This document shows positions 46,961-55,971 of a stretch of 64,000 bases of DNA, piece after piece (position 1 is the first letter of the stretch; each line of letters begins with the position of its first letter). The translations under genes and the position numbers were made by a program. The DNA is from CBEULR01 sp965544035 (GTDB lineage Bacteria > Bacillota > Desulfotomaculia > Desulfotomaculales > Desulforudaceae): positions 100,039 through 164,038 of the forward strand of contig CBEULR010000004.1 of assembly GCA_965544035.1 (NCBI GenBank), given 5' to 3'. The notes under the pieces are model-generated. The model had not been told where the DNA came from. It ran no database searches and saw only the letters and a program-made list of their open reading frames with translations.

Positions 46961-48427
46961 TCATTTTGCTTCGGGCTCAGGAAACAGATATCCCTGTTTT
47001 TCCGCGTGGCCCAACATATAGAGAAATGCAAAAGCCGGGATTTGAATAATGGGAGTTTTTGTGTTGACATCCAACACACCGAAGTCTTCAGGGCGTTTAG
47101 TGATCACCATTGCCGCAACAGTGTGTGGGTCATCTGCCAATTCGACAATGGCATCTTTCTTGCCTATCCTGTATTGATCTCTATATTTGACCTCTATCAA
47201 CAGCCAACCCAGAGGAGGGTAATCAACCACAATGTCTACTTCCTTTTCTTTATTCCTCTGTCTGTAGTAGCCAACCCTGGTTTGGCGCTGATAATAAAAA
47301 GACGCCACATGTTTGTAGACCGCAGTCTCAACAATAATCCCCATCTCTTCCGGATCGGTCAGGACATCATCAGCCATGAGAACTGCATTGCGAATCGCGG
47401 CATCGGCTATATAAACCTTGGGTTTGGTTTTCAATGCCTTCTTCCCGCTGATATCCACCGGCTGACTGACATACATGAGATTTGCCGCCTCCAAGATATT
47501 TAGATAATTCACCACGGTTTGTCTGGCCACGCCGATTTCTTTTGCAACCGTGTCAATAGTAATCAGCCCGCCCGAATGAATACACAGATAGAGAAAGACT
47601 TTCTCCAGCTCGGCTACGTTGCGAACCCCAAACAACACTGTGATATCTCTTTTCAGGACCTTATCGACCACGTCCTCACGGAGTAGTCGTTGAGCAAAAG
47701 GTACGTCGTCGGAAAGCGCAATCTCGGGGAAGCCGCCCAGCAACAGGTACCGGTGAAAGTGCTTTTGCAATACAGAAAGAGACCGCATTATGTCCGCCAA
47801 TTCGAAAGGATCCAGCTTGCTCAGCTGACTCGGCTTAACACTACGAAGTCTCGGTCTGTCCGGTAAATTCAACAAATCGCAGTATTCATAGAAGGACAGG
47901 GTCGGAATCCTTATAACGGTCCATCTCCCAACCCCGCTTTCCGACACCTGCGCTGCGAGAACGGGGCTGGCTGAACCAGTGGCAACGATCTTCCAGGTCG
48001 GCCGATGATCATAGAAATGCTTTAGCCAAAGGTTCCAGTCATTTGCGTAATGGACCTCGTCAAAGAATAAGTACAGGTCTTCGCTGCTTCCGGCAACATT
48101 CGTTTCATATATCTCAACAATTTCCCCAATGGTACAAAACTTCATCAGCGGATGATCCAGTGAAATATAAATGATTTGTTTTCCGGACACCCCACTGCTC
48201 AATAGATGTTCAATAAGTTGGTATAAGATCGTAGTCTTTCCAACCCTCCTAGCTCCGCAAAGAACTAATGAACGGCGAATGGTCCTATGATGAAGAACCT
48301 TATAAGCTTCATAGTAGGCAAACCTCTTCACCGGTTTCGTAGAATCCTTCGGAACATTGCCGGTCGTCCACCAAGGGTTGAATGAAAACAGGACTTTGAG
48401 CAAACGCTCCTCACCCACAATGCTCAT
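46961..48427 (-). CDS. AAA-family ATPase with C-terminal DUF4143
   Basis: 488 residues. Walker A GARRVGKTT is at 58-66, Walker B in LYLFFDEVHYANDW near 115-128, and a sensor-like GSASPVL follows. The middle has a winged-helix region (GLITIDTVAKEIGVARQTVV) and the C-terminus a DUF4143 nuclease-like fold with VDIVVDYPPLGWLLIEVKYR, whose D-x-E-x-K spacing fits the restriction-endonuclease-like core. Proteins of this group are common in accessory DNA and often act in phage or plasmid conflict, though function is unproven. GC is clearly lower than in neighbours, and identical 26-bp repeats flank the locus, pointing to horizontal gain. Confidence 0.88.
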   Translation of the reverse strand: MSIVGEERLLKVLFSFNPWWTTGNVPKDSTKPVKRFAYYEAYKVLHHRTIRRSLVLCGARRVGKTTILYQLIEHLLSSGVSGKQIIYISLDHPLMKFCTIGEIVEIYETNVAGSSEDLYLFFDEVHYANDWNLWLKHFYDHRPTWKIVATGSASPVLAAQVSESGVGRWTVIRIPTLSFYEYCDLLNLPDRPRLRSVKPSQLSKLDPFELADIMRSLSVLQKHFHRYLLLGGFPEIALSDDVPFAQRLLREDVVDKVLKRDITVLFGVRNVAELEKVFLYLCIHSGGLITIDTVAKEIGVARQTVVNYLNILEAANLMYVSQPVDISGKKALKTKPKVYIADAAIRNAVLMADDVLTDPEEMGIIVETAVYKHVASFYYQRQTRVGYYRQRNKEKEVDIVVDYPPLGWLLIEVKYRDQYRIGKKDAIVELADDPHTVAAMVITKRPEDFGVLDVNTKTPIIQIPAFAFLYMLGHAEKQGYLFPEPEAK

Positions 48428-48506
48428 TATACATCACCTATTTTACATTTTATCCTTTATAATTGTAACATATACTTAACAATAATCAACGATTTTCTGT
48501 AAGAAC

Positions 48507-48532
48507 GTAATCGGTCTGAGAAAATGTCACCC
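48507..48532. repeat. Right 26-bp direct repeat flanking the ATPase gene
   Basis: Identical to 46777-46802. It is followed 30 bp later by the inverted-repeat element at 48562-48698. Confidence 0.85.
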
Positions 48533-48561
48533 CTGGTTCCCGGCACTCAATCCACAGGGCA

Positions 48562-48698
48562 AGGAGGGACAGACTTCAAAACTTCAATAAATCACTGATA
48601 ATGTCTGCAATATACGGACGAGATTAACGGTTCCTCTCTGTCATAAGGGTATATTATTTCCGCTTACGCGATTTATTGAAGTTTTGAAGTCTGTCCCC
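48562..48698. repeat. 137-bp element bounded by inverted copies of the dispersed motif
   Basis: Left end AGGAGGGACAGACTTCAAAA (48562 on, to 48592), right end TTTTGAAGTCTGTCCCC (48671-48698 with ATTTATTGAAG before it). The two ends are exact complements over about 27 bp, and the interior (A/T-rich, about 78 bp) has no reading frame. The ends match the isolated copies at 1325-1355 and 6491-6521. This is the structure of a miniature inverted-repeat element or a REP-type doublet. Confidence 0.7.
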
Positions 48699-48712
48699 AT
48701 AAGTTCCTGACA

Positions 48713-49960
48713 TTACCCATGCGTGTAATTCCCCACCTGGACGCCCCGCGCCCTGATCAGCTCAATCAGCTTCGGAATGCCGTGCACCTTTCCCTCTGCC
48801 GGCGGGAGCGCCTTGAAGAAATGGTAAGGGTCGATATTCAGGTTGCGCAGCTGCACCATATCCACCCAGCCTTCATCGAGCAGTTCCAGCAGTGCTTCGG
48901 TCTCCTCGGCCCGGTCGGTGAACCCCGGCATCACCAGCAGGTTCAGCGAGACTTTAAGCCCCCTGTCCCGTGCCAGGGCCAGCGAACGACGCACATCTTC
49001 CAGGCCAAACCCATGCGGCCGGTGGTAGGCGGCGTAAATCCCGGGACGGGCGCTCAGCAGGCTGACCCGTACCGCGTTGAGCCCCGCCGCGCACAGCTTT
49101 TCCAGCCCGGCGGTGGCTCCGGCGTTGGTGTTGATGTTGATCACACCCCGGCCGGTGCGCCGGCGCACCTCGCCGATCGCCTCGGCGATCAAATCGGCCT
49201 GCAGCAGCGGCTCGCCTTCGCAGCCCTGCCCAAAGCTGATTATCGGCTCCGCCCCCTGCTCCAGATGCGCCGCCGCAAGGTCGGCCACCTCGGCCACGGT
49301 GGGGACGAAACCGATCCGCTCCTGGGGTGAGGGACAGCACTCGGACGGCTGCAGCGAAATGCAGCCCAGGCATTCGGCATTGCAGCCGGGGGAAACCGGG
49401 ATGCCGCCCTCCCAGCGCTGGTAAAAGATGTTCTGCGCCGTCAGGCAGTGGTACTCGGTGGCGCAGCGCGCGAGGTGCTCCACCAGCCGGTTGCCGGGCA
49501 GCTCCTTCTTCTTCCGCTTGATCCGCTTGGGCAGGGTCAGGTCGCCGTACACCAACGGGTTCCACTTGTAGGTTTCATCGGTCTGCACCGCCGCCACAAA
49601 CAGGTTTCCGTCCCGCCCCGCCACCGCCGTGTACCCGAAAAGCCCCAGCATGCCCGCCGCCCCGTGCGGGCGGTATGCGGGAAGCAGCGTCCGGGTATAC
49701 CCCGCGGGCAGAATGGCGGCGACGGCGTACAGCCTGTCCCCGCCTCTCACCCGTTTTATCTCCTTGACCGGCCGTTTTTTTTCCGCGTCCCATCCGACCG
49801 GGGCCATCCCCGGCAGCAGCATCAGGTCGGCACCCTCGGGCAGCGGAATGGTGTTCCTGCTGGTCAGACGCACCGTCTCGCCCGCGCCGTTGGAACCCGC
49901 CCCCTGGTATTCCGGGTCTTCGTACAGGGTTCCCTCTTCGTCGGCATAAAGCAGCTGCAT
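48713..49960 (-). CDS. Radical SAM protein of unknown substrate
   Basis: 415 residues from ATG 49958-49960, 10 nt after AAGGAG. The iron-sulfur motif is CNAECLGC (C193, C197, C200; CxxxCxxC). The SAM barrel continues with PIISFGQGCEGEPLLQADLI and NINTNAGATAGLEKLCAAGL. The first 170 residues (EGTLYEDPEYQGAGSNGAGE, a small hydrophobic barrel-like domain) precede the SAM core and are not familiar. The C-terminal region has no second cysteine cluster that I can see, so there is no SPASM domain. It is transcribed alone next to repeat elements. Substrate cannot be inferred. Confidence 0.85.
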   Translation of the reverse strand: MQLLYADEEGTLYEDPEYQGAGSNGAGETVRLTSRNTIPLPEGADLMLLPGMAPVGWDAEKKRPVKEIKRVRGGDRLYAVAAILPAGYTRTLLPAYRPHGAAGMLGLFGYTAVAGRDGNLFVAAVQTDETYKWNPLVYGDLTLPKRIKRKKKELPGNRLVEHLARCATEYHCLTAQNIFYQRWEGGIPVSPGCNAECLGCISLQPSECCPSPQERIGFVPTVAEVADLAAAHLEQGAEPIISFGQGCEGEPLLQADLIAEAIGEVRRRTGRGVININTNAGATAGLEKLCAAGLNAVRVSLLSARPGIYAAYHRPHGFGLEDVRRSLALARDRGLKVSLNLLVMPGFTDRAEETEALLELLDEGWVDMVQLRNLNIDPYHFFKALPPAEGKVHGIPKLIELIRARGVQVGNYTHG

Positions 49961-50188
49961 TGTCGCATTACTCCTTCCGCTACATATCATACCAGAAATC
50001 GGGGCCGGATTTTTGGCCCCGTGCCCGGAAGGTCCGGCCGGTTATTTTGTCGAAAGCCTTACATCAAAGACAGTAACGCAGGCGTATCATCCGGGTTTGC
50101 CTACGGATATATCCACGCGGGTTTACATCCGAAGGACTGCTCCTGTTGTGGCCTAGGCGTGTCACGCCTTGGTTGGCTCGCTCAGAAA

Positions 50189-50420
50189 GCGCTTCGGCAT
50201 TGCCTCGCAAACATGTCGTGGCTGCGGAATCTGCTCGTTCGGCACGGGCGTCGCCGAACTCCCCTGCACTCAATCCGTATGCCAATTTACCAATACAAGA
50301 GTCATAGTCTTGCTTACGGATTGAGTGCAGGGTCATACAATGCGGTCGACGCTTTTCCGTGCCTCTCTGCGCATTTTTGATTTATACTCCAACTGTTTGC
50401 TCCGGCAACAGCCTCACCGC
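50189..50420. repeat. Long palindromic repeat, family 1, copy 2
   Basis: About 232 bp, related to 38944-39154: the left arm (AACATGTCGTGGCTGCGGAA, then TCTGCTCGTTCGGCACGGGC) and right arm (GTCGACGCTTTTCCGTGCCT, then TTTATACTCCAACTGTTTGC) match closely. The inner pair CCTGCACTCAATCCGTA / TACGGATTGAGTGCAGG has compensating changes relative to copy 1. The rest of 49961-50504 contains no gene. Confidence 0.75.
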
Positions 50421-50504
50421 GACAAGAGATTCTGTTATATGTCCGACTTGTATGCCCGAAGGGTTACGAAATAAAAGCTATTTTCAAAAGAAGCTGGAGG
50501 ACCA

Positions 50505-51101
50505 ATGAACGCGCGGAACAAACAGGCTCTGGACACTGAAGGATTTATAGACTCCTCACCAGCCAATGATCCGGAATCCCAACCTGCCAACAAGAGATTC
50601 CACCTGATCGACCCGAAGTTCCGCCACAATGTCGGCAGCTACCTGTTTCAGTGCACCCTGGCTTCGGCCACCTTCGCGGTCATCCTGCTGTTCCTGGACG
50701 TGATCACCCACACGGCGATCATCGCCTGTCTGGGTGCGAGCGCCTTTATCGTCTTCACCATGCCCCGCTACTACACCTCGCAACTCCGGCCGCTGCTAGG
50801 CGGGTACGCCGTCGGTATCACCGTGGGCTGTCTGTGCTACTACCTATCGTGCGCCGAGTTCCTCACACCGCTGCTCCCGGACGAGCGCATCTCCTACATT
50901 ATTTTCGGCGCGCTGGCCGTCGGTGTGGCCATCCTGGTGATGACCATCACCAACACCGAACACCCTCCGGCCACCGGCATGGCCCTCGGATTGGTGCTGA
51001 ACAGCTGGGACTACCGCACAATCATCTTCATCCTGCTGGCCGTCCTGCTGATGGCGGGGGTGCGGGAGCTCGTAAAATCAAAAATGATTAATCTAATGTA
51101 A
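50505..51101 (+). CDS. HPP-family integral membrane protein
   Basis: 198 residues from ATG 50505, 5 nt after GGAGG. After a polar N-terminus of about 45 residues there are four or five membrane helices and the family motif NTEHPPATGMALGLVLNSWD. In cyanobacteria an HPP protein transports nitrite into the chloroplast or cell; whether this one does is unknown. It is the only plus-strand gene between 21.6 kb and the end of the window, flanked by family-1 repeat and a weak hairpin at 51123-51136. Confidence 0.87.
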   Translation: MNARNKQALDTEGFIDSSPANDPESQPANKRFHLIDPKFRHNVGSYLFQCTLASATFAVILLFLDVITHTAIIACLGASAFIVFTMPRYYTSQLRPLLGGYAVGITVGCLCYYLSCAEFLTPLLPDERISYIIFGALAVGVAILVMTITNTEHPPATGMALGLVLNSWDYRTIIFILLAVLLMAGVRELVKSKMINLM

Positions 51102-51251
51102 TTGTAAGACGACAGGCGAAATCCCCGGCTCCGGGGCTCCCGCCTTTTCACGCCACTTTCAGAATATCCAACTATACAGGTCCGGCCCCCGGCAACTGCT
51201 ACAGCCCCAAGGCTTATCGCCGAAATGTAAAGAATTTAAGTGCCTGACCCC

Positions 51252-52103
51252 TTAGAGGAGGTAGAGGAGGGGGTCGTAGGGCTGACCGTCCCAGCGGGTC
51301 TCGAAGTGGAGATGCGGGCCGAAGGAGCGGCCTGTGTCACCAACGCTGGCGATCTTCTGGCCGGCCGATACCTCTTCACCCACCTGCACGCTGATCGATG
51401 AGCAGTGCGCGTAGTAGGTGGTCAGCCCGTTGCCGTGATCAAGGATCACCAGCAGGCCGAACGTTCCGGCCGGTCCGGCGTGGGTTACCCTGCCCCCGGC
51501 CGCCGCCCGGATGATTTCCCCGTGATCGGCGGCAATGTCGATCCCATAATGGGGCCGGTCGCCCCGCATCCCAAAGCCGTCGGTCAGCGGGCCGCTCACC
51601 GGCCACACCAGCGTCAGCCAGTCGAAACCGGCCGGCGCCGCCGGTCCGCCGCGTGAAGCCACCGGTATCTTCAGTTCCTGACCGGCCCGGACCAGGTCCG
51701 GATTGGTCAAATCGTTCTCACGAACCAGCTGGGATACCGTAACCCGGTAGCGCTTGGCGATGACCGCAAGGTTCTCGCCCTCACCCACAAGATGGGTTGT
51801 GCTCCCAATAGCGCCGCCCGGAAGGGTCAGAATCTGCCCTTCCCGGATGAAATCGCTTTCGTCTAATCCATTTATATCGGCCAGCGTCTGCACATCGGTA
51901 TGATGCCTCTCGGCAATGGTCCACAGACTGTCGCCGGGCTGCACACGATACAGACACGGCCTGTCGTCGGCCGCCGGGGCAGCCTCCTGTTCCTCGACCG
52001 GGATTTCGATCCGCTCGTCCAGACGGGCGCCCGCCGGGGCCGACACCGACACTGCCAGCATCGTGCCCACCAGGACACCGCCGATCAATTGTCTGAGCCG
52101 CAT
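51252..52103 (-). CDS. Secreted LysM / M23 peptidoglycan endopeptidase
   Basis: 284 residues from ATG 52101-52103, behind GAGGTGA. Signal peptide (LRQLIGGVLVGTMLAVSVSA, then PAG). Two LysM domains (YRVQPGDSLWTIAERHHTDV at about 50-95; HLVGEGENLAVIAKRYRVTV at about 103-148) and an M23 LytM domain with the zinc motifs HYGIDIA (HxxxD) and GPHLHFE (HxH) near 200 and 265. All three ligands and the second His are present, so it should be active in cutting wall cross-links. It sits downstream of rho on the same strand. The stop codon abuts AAGTGCCTGACCCCTTA. Confidence 0.92.
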   Translation of the reverse strand: MRLRQLIGGVLVGTMLAVSVSAPAGARLDERIEIPVEEQEAAPAADDRPCLYRVQPGDSLWTIAERHHTDVQTLADINGLDESDFIREGQILTLPGGAIGSTTHLVGEGENLAVIAKRYRVTVSQLVRENDLTNPDLVRAGQELKIPVASRGGPAAPAGFDWLTLVWPVSGPLTDGFGMRGDRPHYGIDIAADHGEIIRAAAGGRVTHAGPAGTFGLLVILDHGNGLTTYYAHCSSISVQVGEEVSAGQKIASVGDTGRSFGPHLHFETRWDGQPYDPLLYLL

Positions 52104-52201
52104 AAATGAATCACCTCGCTCAAAAAAGGCATTCGCTGCTAGTCTTGCCAAAAGAGCGAGGTGATATACCGTTAACTAGATAACCTGCCGGGGGTGTGCG
52201 G

Positions 52202-53515
52202 TCAGCTTTTCACCAGTTCCCCGGGGCCGTGTTCCTTCGTCCAGCCGTTCGCGCTGGCCGCCCGCCGGAACGCCTGGAAGTTGCGCAGCAGTTCCTCGTT
52301 GGACTTGGTGCGCCGGATTTCTTCAAGCATATGTTCCATGGCCTCCCAGACCGTCATCTGGTTCACCGTCTTCCGGAAATACCACATCAGTTCCAGCTCG
52401 TCACGGCTCAGAAGCAGTTCCTCCTTGCGCGTGCCCGAACGCTGTACGTCGATCGCCGGGAAGATGCGGCGGTCGGCCAGGCGGCGGTCCAGGATCAGCT
52501 CCATATTGCCCGTTCCCTTGAATTCCTCAAAGATGACCTCGTCCATCCGGCTGCCGGTGTCGATCAGAGCGGTGGCCAGGATGGTCAGGCTGCCGCCTTC
52601 TTCGACATTGCGCGCCGCGCCGAAGAACCGCTTCGGCTTGTGCAGCGCGGCCGGGTCGACACCGCCGGAGAGGGTGCGCCCGGAGGGCGGGATCACCAGG
52701 TTGTACGCCCGCCCGAGGCGGGTGATACTGTCCAGCAGGATGGCCACGTGGTGTTTGTGTTCAACCAGCCGCTTGGCCCGTTCGAGCACCATTTCGGCCA
52801 CCCGAACGTGATTGTCGGCCGGTTCGTCGAAGGTCGAGCTTATCACTTCGGCCTGCACCGAACGCTGGATATCGGTCACCTCTTCGGGGCGCTCGTCGAT
52901 CAGCAAAATCATCAGGTAAATCTCGGGATGGTTGGTGGTGATGCTGTTCGCAATTTCCTTCAGGAGAGTGGTTTTGCCGGCCTTGGGCGGCGCCACGATC
53001 AGCCCGCGCTGGCCCTTTCCGAGCGGTGAAATCAGGTCGATGATGCGCATCGCCTTCTTGTTCGGCGTAGTCTCCAGTCTGATCCGCTCGTTGGGATACA
53101 GCGGCGTCAGCGCATCGAAGTGCAGGCGATTGGCGGCCGTGTTCGCATCCTCGCCGTTAATCGTTTCCACCCGCAGGAGCGCCAGGTATTTCTCGTTGTC
53201 CTTCGGGCGACGAACCTGGCCGGCCACCGTGTCACCGGTGCGGAGATCGAACCTCCTGATCTGGGATGCGGAAACATAGATGTCATCGTTGGAAGGGACA
53301 AACTGGAAGGGTCTCAGGAAACCGTATCCCTCGGGCAGGATCTCAAGCACTCCCTGGCCCGGAAAAAGCCCGCTACGCTCCATATTGACGCGATTGATTT
53401 CCTGGATCAGCTCGTGTTTACGCAGACGGTAGTAACCCGGAATATTCAGGTCCTTCGCGATGTTGTAGAGTTCGGTAACCGTCCGGTTTTCCAAATCGGG
53501 TATCGACAAGGGCAT
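52202..53515 (-). CDS. rho: Transcription termination factor Rho
   Basis: 437 residues from ATG 53513-53515; GAGGGGGG is nearly touching, so a TTG six bases later (MPL-position) is also possible. The N-terminal domain (LENRTVTELYNIAKDLNIPG), the RNA-binding cold-shock-like fold (GVLEILPEGYGFLRPFQFVP), Walker A VAPPKAGKTTLLKEI, Walker B VAILLDSITRLGRAYN and the R-loop GRTLSGGVDPAAL are complete. It unwinds RNA to end transcription. Position upstream of fsa, fba and spo0F is conserved in Firmicutes. Confidence 0.97.
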   Translation of the reverse strand: MPLSIPDLENRTVTELYNIAKDLNIPGYYRLRKHELIQEINRVNMERSGLFPGQGVLEILPEGYGFLRPFQFVPSNDDIYVSASQIRRFDLRTGDTVAGQVRRPKDNEKYLALLRVETINGEDANTAANRLHFDALTPLYPNERIRLETTPNKKAMRIIDLISPLGKGQRGLIVAPPKAGKTTLLKEIANSITTNHPEIYLMILLIDERPEEVTDIQRSVQAEVISSTFDEPADNHVRVAEMVLERAKRLVEHKHHVAILLDSITRLGRAYNLVIPPSGRTLSGGVDPAALHKPKRFFGAARNVEEGGSLTILATALIDTGSRMDEVIFEEFKGTGNMELILDRRLADRRIFPAIDVQRSGTRKEELLLSRDELELMWYFRKTVNQMTVWEAMEHMLEEIRRTKSNEELLRNFQAFRRAASANGWTKEHGPGELVKS

Positions 53516-53705
53516 CCCCCCCTCACTACTATACGGTCGGTTTTTGATTCGGCCGGGGCACCAGTGCAAGGCGGACCGACGTCCGCCCGGAACCGGTATT
53601 AACATTAACATGTCCGAAGTATTGGGCAATTTACCGGGGTAACAGCATAACGATCAGGAAAATGGAAGCTCACAGGTGAGACCCGGATGTGAGGCCCGGT
53701 GCCTG

Positions 53706-54350
53706 TTACTTCTTCAGTGTGGCCCAGTCATCCAAAAACTTCTGGATGCCGACATCGGTCAGCGGGTGTTTGGCCATCTGCATCAGCACCTTGTACGGGA
53801 CGGTGGCGATATGCGCGCCCGCACGCGCCGACTCCACAACGTGCATGGGGTGTCTGATCGAAGCGGCGATCACTTCCGTCGACAATTCGTGTATGTTGAA
53901 GATGTCGACAATGTCGGCCACCACCTGGAGGCCGTCGTGCCCGATGTCGTCCAGCCGGCCCAGGAAAGGACTGACGTAGGTCGCCCCGGCCAGCGCGGCC
54001 AGCAGGGCCTGATTGGCCGAGAAGACCAGGGTTACGTTGGTCTTGATCCCCTTCGGGGTGAGCTCGCTGACTGCCTTCAAGCCCTCGGTGGTCATCGGGA
54101 TTTTGATGACGATGTTGGGATGGATCTTGGCCAGATCGACTGCTTCGGCCACCATACCGCCGGCCTCGACGCTGATCACTTCGGCGCTCACCGGGCCATC
54201 CACAATCTCGGTGATCTCTTTAACTACCTGAACAAAATCCCGGCCTTCCTTGGCAATCAGAGAGGGGTTGGTGGTGACGCCGGAGATGACTCCGAGCGCG
54301 GCGGCCTCACGGATGTGATCAACGTTGGCCGTATCGATGAATAGTCTCAT
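53706..54350 (-). CDS. fsa: Transaldolase / fructose-6-phosphate aldolase family
   Basis: 214 residues, the short subfamily (about 215). MRLFIDTANVDHIREAAALG opens it; the Schiff-base lysine lies in NIVIKIPMTTEGLKA, and TNVTLVFSANQALLAALAGA follows. This TalC/FSA-type enzyme works either as a transaldolase or as a fructose-6-phosphate aldolase; sequence alone does not decide. It lies between rho and fba, the usual place in spore-formers. Confidence 0.93.
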   Translation of the reverse strand: MRLFIDTANVDHIREAAALGVISGVTTNPSLIAKEGRDFVQVVKEITEIVDGPVSAEVISVEAGGMVAEAVDLAKIHPNIVIKIPMTTEGLKAVSELTPKGIKTNVTLVFSANQALLAALAGATYVSPFLGRLDDIGHDGLQVVADIVDIFNIHELSTEVIAASIRHPMHVVESARAGAHIATVPYKVLMQMAKHPLTDVGIQKFLDDWATLKK

Positions 54351-54377
54351 GGTATCTTTGGTCCTCCATTGCTTTGG

Positions 54378-55241
54378 TTAGATTTCTCCCGCCTTTCCGG
54401 CACTGCCGAACAGGCGGATTTTCTCCCGGATCACGGCTACCGCCGCTTCACGGGCCGGTCCCAGCACCTTGCGCGGGTCAATCTCGTCCGGGTTTTCCGC
54501 CAGCACCCGGCGTACCTCGTCGGTAAAGCCCTGACGGATGTCGGTGTCGATATTGACCTTGCTCACCCCGAGCCGCACCGCTTCTTGGATGGCCTCACCG
54601 GGGACACCGGATGAACCGTGCAGCACCAGGGGTACCTTCACACGGGCGCGGATTTCCCTGAGCCGCATAAAATCGAGCTTGGGAACACCCTTGTACCGGC
54701 CGTGCGCCGTGCCGACGGCGACGGCAAGGGCGTCGACCCCGGTCTCCTGCACAAACCGGTACGCCTCGTCCGGATCGGTAAACAGAGCATCCCGCTCATC
54801 CACGCTGATGTCATCCTCGGTCCCGCCGATCCGCCCCAGTTCGGCTTCCACGGAAACGTCGACCGGGTGCGCGGTTTCCACCGCCCGCTTGGTAAGTGCA
54901 ATGTTTTCCTCCAGGGGAAGCCCGGAACCGTCGATCATCACCGAGGAAAAACCGGCCCGAATACACCGGACGACCTGCTCGAAGCTTGTCCCGTGATCCA
55001 GGTGCAGAGCCACCGGGATCCGCGTCTCGTGAACGGCCTGGCGGGCCAGCGCGGCGATGAAGCCCAGCCCGGCGTACTTGATCGCGCCCTGACTGGCCTG
55101 CAGGATCACCGGGGCGTTTTCCGCTTCCGCGGCCCGGATGATCGCCTGCACGATCTCCATATTGTTGCAGTTGAACGCTCCTACCGCCCAACCGCCCTCA
55201 TTGGCCCGTGCCAGAATTCGGGAGAGATTGACCAGAGGCAT
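54378..55241 (-). CDS. fba: Fructose-1,6-bisphosphate aldolase, class II
   Basis: 287 residues. Metal-binding His are in VALHLDHGTSFEQV, VAVGTAHGRYKG and PLVLHGSSGVPGE; the phosphate-binding end is KVNIDTDIRQ. It splits fructose-1,6-bisphosphate in glycolysis and makes it in gluconeogenesis. It lies between the zinc-ribbon gene and fsa, with 27 bp to fsa. Confidence 0.96.
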   Translation of the reverse strand: MPLVNLSRILARANEGGWAVGAFNCNNMEIVQAIIRAAEAENAPVILQASQGAIKYAGLGFIAALARQAVHETRIPVALHLDHGTSFEQVVRCIRAGFSSVMIDGSGLPLEENIALTKRAVETAHPVDVSVEAELGRIGGTEDDISVDERDALFTDPDEAYRFVQETGVDALAVAVGTAHGRYKGVPKLDFMRLREIRARVKVPLVLHGSSGVPGEAIQEAVRLGVSKVNIDTDIRQGFTDEVRRVLAENPDEIDPRKVLGPAREAAVAVIREKIRLFGSAGKAGEI

Positions 55242-55251
55242 AAGAATCCTC

Positions 55252-55908
55252 CTATTGGTTGTCGTGCTTGCGGCGCACCCAAGGGGTATTTGTGAAGGCC
55301 TTTTGGGTGAGTTCGAGTTCCTCGTCCTCGGACAGGCTCAGCGCATCCTGTTCCGCGTTGGCGGGCAGAACGTGCATCCGCCCGCAGTACCGGCAGTGAA
55401 GTTCGATCCGGTCGGGAAAAATCTCCAGTTCAATCCGGTTCTTCCCGCACGCGCACTTCAGGTTTCCTTCTTCCGCCAAGGTATGCACATAAGCCAGTAC
55501 GGTCAGCATAACCTCGGCGTTGTCAAAATAGTCCTGGCCGCCCATCTCCTCGACGAGCGCCTCCAGAGCCTCTTCATGATGTTTAATGTATTCCTTAATC
55601 TTATCCCGGGCACCGACATGCCCCAGTTCAAGACCGGTTTCCTGACAGGACAGGTGGACCACATCGCGCGACCAGAGTTCCTTCGCCGACAGGCGGTACA
55701 GGTGCACGGAATCACAGATCACACAGTTGATTTCAAGCCAGAAGGACTTGTTTTTCTTGGTGCTCACGACCACCTGGGGGCTGCCGCAGGAACAGGTTAT
55801 TTCTTTCGTTTTCTCCCGTCCGAAATCGAACCGGGACAGGGTGTGCAGAAGCAGCCGCCCGCAGTCCGGACAGCGCAGCGCTAATGTGGTTTCGGCCTTA
55901 ATCAACAT
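55252..55908 (-). CDS. CpXC-type zinc-ribbon protein, unknown function
   Basis: 218 residues from ATG 55906-55908, behind GGAGG. It has five CxxC/CxC clusters: LRCPDCGRLL and ITCSCGSPQ at the N-terminus, INCVICDSVH and VHLSCQ in the middle, KCACGKNR and LHCRYCGRM at the C-terminus, so several zinc sites are likely. The middle, residues 95-150, is helical. Its only context is the conserved place between spo0F and fba. I know no function for it. It starts 10 bp after fba in reverse order, so they are probably co-transcribed. Confidence 0.72.
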   Translation of the reverse strand: MLIKAETTLALRCPDCGRLLLHTLSRFDFGREKTKEITCSCGSPQVVVSTKKNKSFWLEINCVICDSVHLYRLSAKELWSRDVVHLSCQETGLELGHVGARDKIKEYIKHHEEALEALVEEMGGQDYFDNAEVMLTVLAYVHTLAEEGNLKCACGKNRIELEIFPDRIELHCRYCGRMHVLPANAEQDALSLSEDEELELTQKAFTNTPWVRRKHDNQ

Positions 55909-55971
55909 ACCCGGGACCTCCTCAAGTAGCCTAGTTCGCCACTATGGGTCAGATTCCTTTTTCTCCTGTTT

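Noticed and set aside
50064..50336. 90-codon minus-strand frame upstream of the HPP gene
   Set aside because: Encoded by family-1 palindromic repeat; the same peptide (ARAERADSAATTCLR) appears as a false N-terminal extension of wecB.
51123..51136. Terminator after the HPP gene
   Set aside because: CCCCGG/CCGGGG leaves only a 2-nt loop and the T-tail (CTTTTC) is distant; not convincing.
51231..51256. AAGTGCCTGACCCC next to the M23 gene stop as another dispersed repeat
   Set aside because: Resembles motifs seen near REP-type elements in other genomes, but only one copy was found in this window.
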